Shown here: positions 1-5,781 of the stretch, piece by piece
Layout: the number at the start of each line of letters is the position of its first letter
Position numbering within the stretch: the first letter of the stretch is position 1
Origin: a bacterium
GTDB taxonomy: Bacteria; Hydrothermota; Tepidihabitantia; SM23-42; JAOAFX01
DNA length: 41,122 nt
Assembly (NCBI GenBank): GCA_036382775.1
Contig: DASVHD010000020.1
Span: 1-41,122 of the forward strand
Reading direction: 5' to 3'
Notes under the pieces: generated by a model
What the model was told of the DNA's origin: nothing
What the model saw: only the letters and a program-made list of their open reading frames with translations
Databases searched by the model: none
Position numbers and translations under genes: made by a program

Positions 1-118
1 AAGTCGGTGCACTGGTTTTCATTCAAATTCCTAAAGGTACAAACAGTACACATAAGTCGGTGCACTGGTTTTCATCATAATTCTTATAGGTGCAACCGGT
101 ACTCAAAAGTCAGAGAGT
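1..118. repeat. 53-bp direct repeat, two units plus a partial third
   Basis: The motif AAGTCGGTGCACTGG starts at 1 and again at 54, so the period is 53 bp. A third partial copy (AAGTCAGAGAG) starts at 107. The second unit carries GGTGCAACCGGTACTC. Closely related copies lie near 1011-1104, on the other side of the hicBA genes, and at 10795-10850. A short 9-bp-period array follows at about 120-150. Confidence 0.8.
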
Positions 119-398
119 GCGTTAATAGTGTTAAGATCGTCATTATCGTTAATCATTAGATCCTTCGTATAGTTTACCATGAACCGCTTCCTGAGATTCT
201 TCGCCTGCCAAGAACCATGGCGGACTCAGAATGACAGAACGATAAAAGCATTGCGAATTTCGAATTTATGACTAAAAGTCATCGATTACAGAGATATAAG
301 ATATGATTACAGTGATGGAAGTACGCTAACGACATTTTTGATTGCGCTTTGCAGTTTTGCCGAAAGCCGTGAAAATTGCGAGCAGCTCACCGGATTCT
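119..398. other. Spacer with repeat debris downstream of hicA
   Basis: No gene is supported here. The stretch holds a short degenerate nonamer array (about 120-152) and a repeat of the 'GAGATTCTT...CAGAATGACA' intergenic family (about 190-237). The remainder up to the hicA stop codon is AT-rich and unremarkable. Confidence 0.6.
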
Positions 399-629
399 TT
401 AGCACTTTTTTAGCAATTCAAAGTATTGCTCACGGATCATACCCACGGTCTTCATATTTATCCGTATGATAGAAACTGGTATCTCATCGTATTTCGGTAT
501 AATTACGGGTCGCCTGGCACTGGGGTGGCTATAAACCATATGGTCACCTTTTTGCCGTTCGAATTTACACCCGAAGAGCTCAAAAATCTTACTTAATAGA
601 CGCCAGTTTATAGGGTTTATTTTTGGCAA
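399..629 (-). CDS. hicA: HicA-family toxin (mRNA interferase)
   Basis: This 76-residue protein matches the size and layout of HicA/YcfA toxins, which fold like a double-stranded RNA-binding domain and cleave mRNA. An N-terminal helix (NWRLLSKIFELFGC) is followed by a basic strand, a G-D-H triplet at about residues 28-30 where the family has its catalytic histidine (usually G-S-H), and the strands MVYSHP and RPVIIPKYDEIP. A C-terminal helix ends in REQYFELLKKC. It lies 61 bp downstream of hicB on the same strand, so antitoxin precedes toxin, a common order for this family. The replacement of the usual Ser by Asp beside the His could alter activity. It is probably co-transcribed with hicB and repressed by it; that is known of the family, not visible here. 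Confidence 0.85.
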   Translation of the reverse strand: MPKINPINWRLLSKIFELFGCKFERQKGDHMVYSHPSARRPVIIPKYDEIPVSIIRINMKTVGMIREQYFELLKKC

Positions 630-690
630 AGTTATTCCTCTTTGTCTTTAATTGAGAATTGGGTAATGACTTCGGATTTATGTATTTGTA

Positions 691-984
691 TTACTTGCTC
701 TTTATCGGCAAAGACAGCGTTTCGAATTCGACAATTTCGCATCGGCGAATCAGAATCGCATCCTTTGCTGCCGGGTCATACCCGGCTTCTTCCAACAGGT
801 CATTCAAAGTACCCAACTTTGATGTTTCTTCAAAAAATATTTCCAGTGCTTCACGCAGATTTTTCTGTGCTTGAGCTACGGTTTTACCGCAACTGGCAAC
901 TTCCAGTTCAGGACAATAGGCAGTATACATCTTTCCTTCTTTCCAAATTTGTTCGGACACAATTATTCTTTTCTTCGTCTTCAT
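691..984 (-). CDS. hicB: HicB-family antitoxin
   Basis: The core YTAYCPELEVASCGKT followed by a helix (VAQAQKNLREALEIFFEE) is the partial RNase H-like HicB domain that binds and neutralises HicA. I chose the ATG at 984 although the frame stays open to an ATG at 1011. A TTGACT/TATGAT promoter (1013-1018 and 991-996) sits only 6 nt before the 984 ATG and would exclude the upstream start, and neither start has a Shine-Dalgarno sequence. The product is then 97 residues, normal for short HicB proteins. No separate C-terminal helix-turn-helix or ribbon-helix-helix domain is obvious, so how autoregulation works is unclear. The pair is flanked on both sides by copies of the 53-bp repeat family. Confidence 0.85.
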   Translation of the reverse strand: MKTKKRIIVSEQIWKEGKMYTAYCPELEVASCGKTVAQAQKNLREALEIFFEETSKLGTLNDLLEEAGYDPAAKDAILIRRCEIVEFETLSLPIKSK

Positions 985-990
985 AATTTT

Positions 991-1018
991 ATCATAATCT
1001 TTTTTACTCATAAGTCAA
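991..1018 (-). promoter_or_regulatory. Promoter of hicBA, apparently leaderless
   Basis: Read on the minus strand: -35 TTGACT (1018-1013), 16-nt spacer, -10 TATGAT (996-991), then 6 nt to the hicB ATG at 984. A start point about 7 nt after the -10 would fall on the start codon. Confidence 0.6.
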
Positions 1019-1104
1019 GACTCTTAAACACAGCATTCCGAATTGCACCGCTTTATGGAATAACCATATATTGTAGAAGCGGTACACAAAAGTCAGAGAG
1101 AGTG
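1011..1104. repeat. Diverged copy of the 53-bp repeat family
   Basis: It begins AAGTCAAGAC and ends with GCGGTACACAAAAGTCAGAG, matching the end of the unit at 54-118. It contains the inverted arms GCACCGCTT and AGAAGCGGT. It overlaps the hicB promoter region. Confidence 0.55.
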
Positions 1105-1120
1105 TTAATAGCGTTCATTT

Positions 1121-1963
1121 TCACTCCACCAGCCTTAGCCGACGGCCTTTCTTAATCGCTTTTATCATCTCGCGCTTTTCAATACAATCGCCGTGTTTGG
1201 GGCCTGCAAGTCCGCCAATAATAAGTCCAGCAACCATAAGGCTATTAGAAGTAATCGATTCAGTAACACTTAGTCCCGTGGTCATAAAACCGTCTGAACT
1301 GAAACCTATTATACATCCAGTTGCGTATAATAAGCACCCAGAAACACAACCGATTCCTGCATATCGATTAAAATTTGAGTTTTTTTTGAATTTTAAAACC
1401 TCTCGCGCGGTAATGGGAAGCCCTAAGCAATCATCGTATTCCACGATTTGCCGTTCTGCTTCAAGCGGATCTTTAATTTTTTCAAAAACAGGCTCTCTGT
1501 CTTTAAAATACAACACTTTACGCAGTTTTATTAGGCTGTCCCTTTTTGCACTATATGTTTCGTAATTATCAACCATATCAGTGAGAATCCGTGATCCATA
1601 ATTATCGTGATATACAGCACGGAATTTATTATTGTCAGTCGTTATGATCTCAACTACATAGCCCGCTTCTTTAGCAGTAGTATCGCTAAATATCGTATAG
1701 ATCTTTGCGGATGAAAAATTTACCGCTTTAGGTAAGAGGTGGTACTGATTTCTTTCCAGAGAATCTATGGTATCCCCTACTTTATTGCTTATGGTAATGA
1801 GCTTAAGGTTGGCGTCCGGCACATTATCATAGTCAGGCAGCGTGTATTTGACAGAACACGCGATAAAGAGCAGGATACCTAATAACGATCGATTCACCGT
1901 TTTTAATAAAGATCTTTTACGAACAAACGGTATGCACACTTCAGCACATGATACACGATTCAT
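1121..1963 (-). CDS. Putative lipoprotein, paralogue of the protein at 4832-5572
   Basis: I do not recognise a named family. The 280-residue product has a hydrophobic N-terminal segment ending in FIACS, a plausible lipobox, so it is probably an exported lipoprotein. It is clearly related to the 246-residue protein at 4832-5572: shared blocks are KYTLP, ITIS.[KR]VGDTID, YVVEI/YIVEV..TD, VEYDD/VDYDD.LGLPIT, and the C-terminal end K.GRRL..VE. A glycine-rich, weakly hydrophobic stretch (about 215-262) precedes that tail. The first 22 residues may not be real: an internal GTG (VNRSLLGILLFIACS) aligns better with the paralogue, although both genes share MNRVSC at the upstream ATG. Each paralogue lies just downstream of a giant repeat surface protein, suggesting a duplicated two-gene unit. 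Confidence 0.7.
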   Translation of the reverse strand: MNRVSCAEVCIPFVRKRSLLKTVNRSLLGILLFIACSVKYTLPDYDNVPDANLKLITISNKVGDTIDSLERNQYHLLPKAVNFSSAKIYTIFSDTTAKEAGYVVEIITTDNNKFRAVYHDNYGSRILTDMVDNYETYSAKRDSLIKLRKVLYFKDREPVFEKIKDPLEAERQIVEYDDCLGLPITAREVLKFKKNSNFNRYAGIGCVSGCLLYATGCIIGFSSDGFMTTGLSVTESITSNSLMVAGLIIGGLAGPKHGDCIEKREMIKAIKKGRRLRLVE

Positions 1964-2120
1964 GGTTATTCAACCAATTTTTATTTTCGGTCTTTTTTGA
2001 TCGCTTTGATACATATACGAATAGCACGACCCGGCACTTTCACTGATAACTTTCATTACGGCTGCCTTTATATGTATATGCATACCAATTAAGAAAGTGC
2101 TGAATTCATGGAGAGAATAC

Positions 2121-2198
2121 TGGATTCCCGCTTTCGCGGGAATGACAAGGATCTGTCATAAAACTCAGATTCTTCACTGCGTTCAGGATGACAAATTA
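2121..2198. repeat. Intergenic palindrome cluster (GATTCCCGC...GCGGGAATGAC type)
   Basis: A near-perfect hairpin (GATTCCCGC, loop, GCGGGAATGAC) at about 2123-2146 is followed by a second repeat ending TTCAGGATGACAAA at about 2195. Both families recur at 5620-5760, 8728-8760, 11606-11770 and 20135-20625. It separates two minus-strand genes and could end transcription of the 812-residue gene's mRNA. Confidence 0.75.
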
Positions 2199-2200
2199 TA

Positions 2201-4624
2201 CTACTTGTTGTTTTGCTCCAACATCCGTATCATCTCCTTATAGCGGTTTTCTTCAGACGCGTGGCGGAATTTGAAGCCGCCGGCCTTGCCCATGCGCTCA
2301 AGCTGGGCCTTCGTGACCACCAGGAATTCGTCGTCCAAAGAACGACCGGCCAGTCCGCCGGTCTTGAGCTGTTCCACGGGCATGAGGACCCTGGTGATCT
2401 CGGCGGATTGATCTTTGCGCGCGCCGGTCACTGTCCAATGGACTTCGGCGCCTGGCTTGCCGCCGATGATAAAGCCATTATCTTTCACGTTCTGCGCGAT
2501 GAATACTTCATAAGTCCCGACGCCGGTCAACTGAATCTGGGGGTTTTCATTGAGCGCGTCATAATAATCCGGAAGGTGGACCGCGCAGCGGCCATCATCA
2601 CCGATCACGGCGATACCCCGGTAAATATTTACCATCTCCGGCGATTCCACGAAGTAGTGGTTCAGTATCTTGTTTTCCGGATCCAGAGGATGGTCGATCG
2701 TGAACGTGCCCGAGTTTTTGGCTAAGATGCCGACCCGGGTCTGACCCGCCGCAGTAGTAGTCTGGCCATTGAACGCAGCGGAATTGTCGTCTCCGGATGG
2801 AACAGTAGAGTTTAAGCCGACAGTAAAACTGTAAAGCGCCATGGAACTGTCATTTTGCCCGCCAGCCACGGTTGCACAATAACCGAGCGCTTTGTTGATC
2901 ACTCCACCGCTTACGGTTGCATAATAACCGCTGGCAGTATTGCCATAACCCCCGCCTACGGTCGCATGTTCATAGTTGGCCATGTTGCTATCTCCACCAG
3001 CCACGGTCGTATAGTAGGAATTAGCTACGTTCTTCAAGCCGCCGCCAACATAGGAATATTTGCTGTTTGCATGGTTATTCAAGCCGCCAGCTACGGTGGC
3101 AGCGGTGTCACTGATATCCGTACCAGCACGGTTGCGGTAACCTGAAAGGGCGCCGCTATAATACGCTCTAGCGGTATCGCATAATCCGCCACCCACGGTC
3201 GCGTAGTTGCCGCTGGCCAGGTTGTCATAGCCTCCATCTACGGTCGCATATGTCGCGCTGGCAGTGTTATTTCGCCCCCCGCCCACGGTCGCATAGCCGC
3301 CACTGGCGGTATTTTGTACGCCTCCGCCCACGACCGAGTAAGCCCCGCTGGCAGTGTCCTGATATCCGCCGCAAACGGTCGAATAGGAACTGGTGGCGGT
3401 ATTTTCAAACCCTCCGCTTACGGTCGATGAGTAACCGCCGGCGACGCCGTGATATCCGCCGCCTACGACCGCATAGGATCCAACGGCCGTATCAGCAAAC
3501 CCTCCGCCCACGACCGCATAGTAATTGGTGGCGTGGTTGTTTCTCCCGCCTCCAATAAAAGAATATTTACCTGTCGTAGTGTTCCCGTATCCACCCGTGA
3601 TCACATTCGCTGTATCGGACGGATCGTTGCCCACCTGGTTATCGTACCCGAAACCGATACCTGAATAATAACCATAAGCCAGGTTGCTTTCTCCGCTGAC
3701 GATCGCGGTAAAGGGATCGTTCGCGGTATTCAGATATCCGTTCACAACCGCGGTGGTGAAACCATAGGCCGCGTTCTGCTGCCCGCTCCCTACAAAGGAA
3801 TGCCCGCCGTATATCATGTTCCCGTAGCCTCCGGCGACGACTGAACAAGTATCAAATTCGTCGTTGCCGGCTAAATTACTATACCCGCTGAACACGCCGC
3901 ATTGTACGCCATAGACATAGTTGTTTTGGCCCCCACCGACGACCGATTGTTCAGCGTACACGCTGTTATTATAACCACCCAGGATCGCCGCGTGATTACC
4001 ATCGGACAGATTGCCGTATCCGCCTACTACCGTGCCGTAATTTCCATATACCGTATCCATGGTTCCGCCGCATATGATCCCGTTAACGTCCAGGGAATAA
4101 CGGGGAGTTATGTTCCTTATCCCAACGCTGTCGGTCGCATTAAATGTGTACACCTTGCCGCCAGACCGGGTCCAGTCGTTGTCCGGGGCCGAATTCCGCG
4201 CAAATTGCGCTGTGTCTGAATAAGTCGAAGTATAGGCATATGCCGAAGATACGATCCGAGTGCGCGGCGACAGCACTTGCCCGGCAACGGTCAATTGCAG
4301 ATAACGGCTGGTGCTGTTAACAAAAACGCTGTCCGGGACCGGCGTCACGCCGCCTAAAAGAACGTTGAATATTCCTTTATCGATAGCGACAGAAGCTTGA
4401 TTTTCCGACCATTTCTGGTTACCTGCTGATGCCGCGTCGAAGATCGCGAAGGTCATGGATACCGATGGATTGGTGATCGGATTACCCTGGGTATCGGTGA
4501 GATAGCCCTGGTAGTTGAGTAACCTTGGAGATAAGCGGATGTCGTTCACCTTGATGGTTTGACCGAAGGCCGTGACGGCCAGCAGGCAAACAATACATAC
4601 GCATAAAGTGATTTTTGATTTCAT
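2201..4624 (-). CDS. Exported repeat-rich surface protein (YadA-head-like solenoid)
   Basis: The start is the ATG at 4624, preceded by AAGGAG; a further ATG upstream only spans this ribosome binding site. Layout: signal peptide (about 1-22), a globular domain (about 30-140) starting LSPRLLNYQGYLTD and ending in LSPRTRIVSSAYAY, then about 450 residues of glycine-rich repeats of roughly 15 residues (pattern TVGGG..N.A....YA), then a distinct C-terminal domain beginning FTIDHPLDPENKILNHYF. The repeats resemble the beta-roll of trimeric autotransporter heads but no membrane anchor is visible. Three longer repeats (NLAGNDEFDT, NQVGNDPSDT, NRAGTDISDT) recur at intervals, giving a higher-order period. 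The N-terminal domain and repeats are shared with the protein at 5782-8589, but the C-terminal domain is different. Probable surface or appendage protein; function unproven. Confidence 0.8.
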   Translation of the reverse strand: MKSKITLCVCIVCLLAVTAFGQTIKVNDIRLSPRLLNYQGYLTDTQGNPITNPSVSMTFAIFDAASAGNQKWSENQASVAIDKGIFNVLLGGVTPVPDSVFVNSTSRYLQLTVAGQVLSPRTRIVSSAYAYTSTYSDTAQFARNSAPDNDWTRSGGKVYTFNATDSVGIRNITPRYSLDVNGIICGGTMDTVYGNYGTVVGGYGNLSDGNHAAILGGYNNSVYAEQSVVGGGQNNYVYGVQCGVFSGYSNLAGNDEFDTCSVVAGGYGNMIYGGHSFVGSGQQNAAYGFTTAVVNGYLNTANDPFTAIVSGESNLAYGYYSGIGFGYDNQVGNDPSDTANVITGGYGNTTTGKYSFIGGGRNNHATNYYAVVGGGFADTAVGSYAVVGGGYHGVAGGYSSTVSGGFENTATSSYSTVCGGYQDTASGAYSVVGGGVQNTASGGYATVGGGRNNTASATYATVDGGYDNLASGNYATVGGGLCDTARAYYSGALSGYRNRAGTDISDTAATVAGGLNNHANSKYSYVGGGLKNVANSYYTTVAGGDSNMANYEHATVGGGYGNTASGYYATVSGGVINKALGYCATVAGGQNDSSMALYSFTVGLNSTVPSGDDNSAAFNGQTTTAAGQTRVGILAKNSGTFTIDHPLDPENKILNHYFVESPEMVNIYRGIAVIGDDGRCAVHLPDYYDALNENPQIQLTGVGTYEVFIAQNVKDNGFIIGGKPGAEVHWTVTGARKDQSAEITRVLMPVEQLKTGGLAGRSLDDEFLVVTKAQLERMGKAGGFKFRHASEENRYKEMIRMLEQNNK

Positions 4625-4643
4625 TATGGCTCCTTTCAAGTTG

Positions 4644-4826
4644 GTCTTTCTAGTCTTTTTAGTCTTTTTAGTCTATTTGGTCTGTCTGGTCTTTTTGGTT
4701 TCATACATTAACGAACATTAACGAAGAGAACGAATGATAGCGAATCATACGAATGGAAAGCGTTGAGATCGTTAATATCGCTAGTATCGTTGAGAGCGTT
4801 TGGAGCGTAAGAATGGTTAAGAACGT
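4644..4826. repeat. Degenerate 9-bp-period tandem arrays
   Basis: Two adjoining blocks: AGTCTTTTT/GGTCTGTCT-type nonamers (about 4650-4698), then roughly 120 bp of ATCGTTAAT, CGAATGATA-type nonamers. Nearly every unit is 9 bp although the consensus drifts along the block. It fills the whole spacer between two minus-strand genes. Confidence 0.75.
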
Positions 4827-4831
4827 TCATT

Positions 4832-5572
4832 TTACTCCACCGGCTTTAAGCGACGACCAGCTTTGATGGCCTTGACTATTTCAGCTCTGTCAAATCTCTT
4901 GCCATAACTAAAACCAGCAAAAGTCGATATACCTATTCCGGTGACAATACCCATTGAGGCATACGCTGCTTCATTATCTTTTGTCAAAGCGTCGTTGTTG
5001 AAAATATTTATAATCGCCAATGATCCGGTTATACAAGAAATACCGCAACATGCCAATCCATAAAATGTCGCATTGTAATTGTGACCGTACATATAACCAT
5101 CTATTTCATCATTTGTTATCGGTAAACCAAGAGCATCGTCGTAGTCCACGATATGCCATATTTTTTCATATTGTTTTAGCACTGGTGCAATCTTTTCATA
5201 ATCATCAACATATTTGCGTAGGAATTTAACATGAGTATAATCACTGCCGTATGTACGGTATTTTTTGCCATCGGTTGTTGTGACTTCAACGATATAACCT
5301 ATTGTATCTTTCCAATTACAGAAGCTTGAATAACAGAATCTTTCCACTCCGTAAAAAATGGCAGATTCGCAACCTTTCATTTTAGAAAAGAGTTTAAATT
5401 GCTGCATTTCATTATAATCTATCGTATCCCCCACCCGCTCGCTGATGGTTATGAATCTAAGGGAATCATAGGGGGGCCATATTTTATCATAATACGGTAA
5501 CGTATATTTTGCAGCACTGCAAGCAATACATAGGAATACCATCGGACACATAATACAAGATACACGATTCAT
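4832..5572 (-). CDS. Putative lipoprotein, paralogue of the protein at 1121-1963
   Basis: This 246-residue protein begins MNRVSC, has a short hydrophobic segment ending FLCIACSAAK (lipobox-like) and is probably exported and lipid-anchored. It shares the blocks KYTLP, FITISERVGDTID, YIVEVTTTDGKKYR, VDYDDALGLPIT and KAIKAGRRLKPVE with the protein at 1121-1963. A small-residue, weakly hydrophobic region (about 165-220) with several cysteines may be one or two membrane segments. No enzyme motif is visible. No Shine-Dalgarno sequence lies close to the ATG, so the start rests on conservation of MNRVSC with the paralogue. The gene lies between two giant repeat proteins, and each lipoprotein gene follows one giant gene, so a shared role such as anchoring or assembly is possible but unproven. 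Confidence 0.7.
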   Translation of the reverse strand: MNRVSCIMCPMVFLCIACSAAKYTLPYYDKIWPPYDSLRFITISERVGDTIDYNEMQQFKLFSKMKGCESAIFYGVERFCYSSFCNWKDTIGYIVEVTTTDGKKYRTYGSDYTHVKFLRKYVDDYEKIAPVLKQYEKIWHIVDYDDALGLPITNDEIDGYMYGHNYNATFYGLACCGISCITGSLAIINIFNNDALTKDNEAAYASMGIVTGIGISTFAGFSYGKRFDRAEIVKAIKAGRRLKPVE

Positions 5573-5575
5573 GGA

Positions 5576-5770
5576 ATGACAAATACTCCTGATTTATTGG
5601 TGCGCATGGAACGAATACTGGATTCCCGCTTTCGCGGGAATGACAAAAGGGACGGAAATGACAGTGATTCTATTGTCATTCAGAGGACGGTAAGTAAGTT
5701 TACCCTGAGTTTCTTTTTGAGATTCTTCCCCTTCAGGCTGTTCGGGGTCAGGATGACACACATAAAAACT
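5576..5770. repeat. Cluster of intergenic palindromic repeats
   Basis: It holds GATTCCCGCTTTCGCGGGAA (5621-5640), a second GGAAATGAC unit, TTGTCATTCAGAGGACGG and a longer repeat from GTAAGTTTACCCTGAG to GTCAGGATGACA (about 5690-5760). The last closely matches 10130-10235. No gene is supported in the spacer. Confidence 0.75.
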
Positions 5771-5781
5771 ATATAGCTTAT

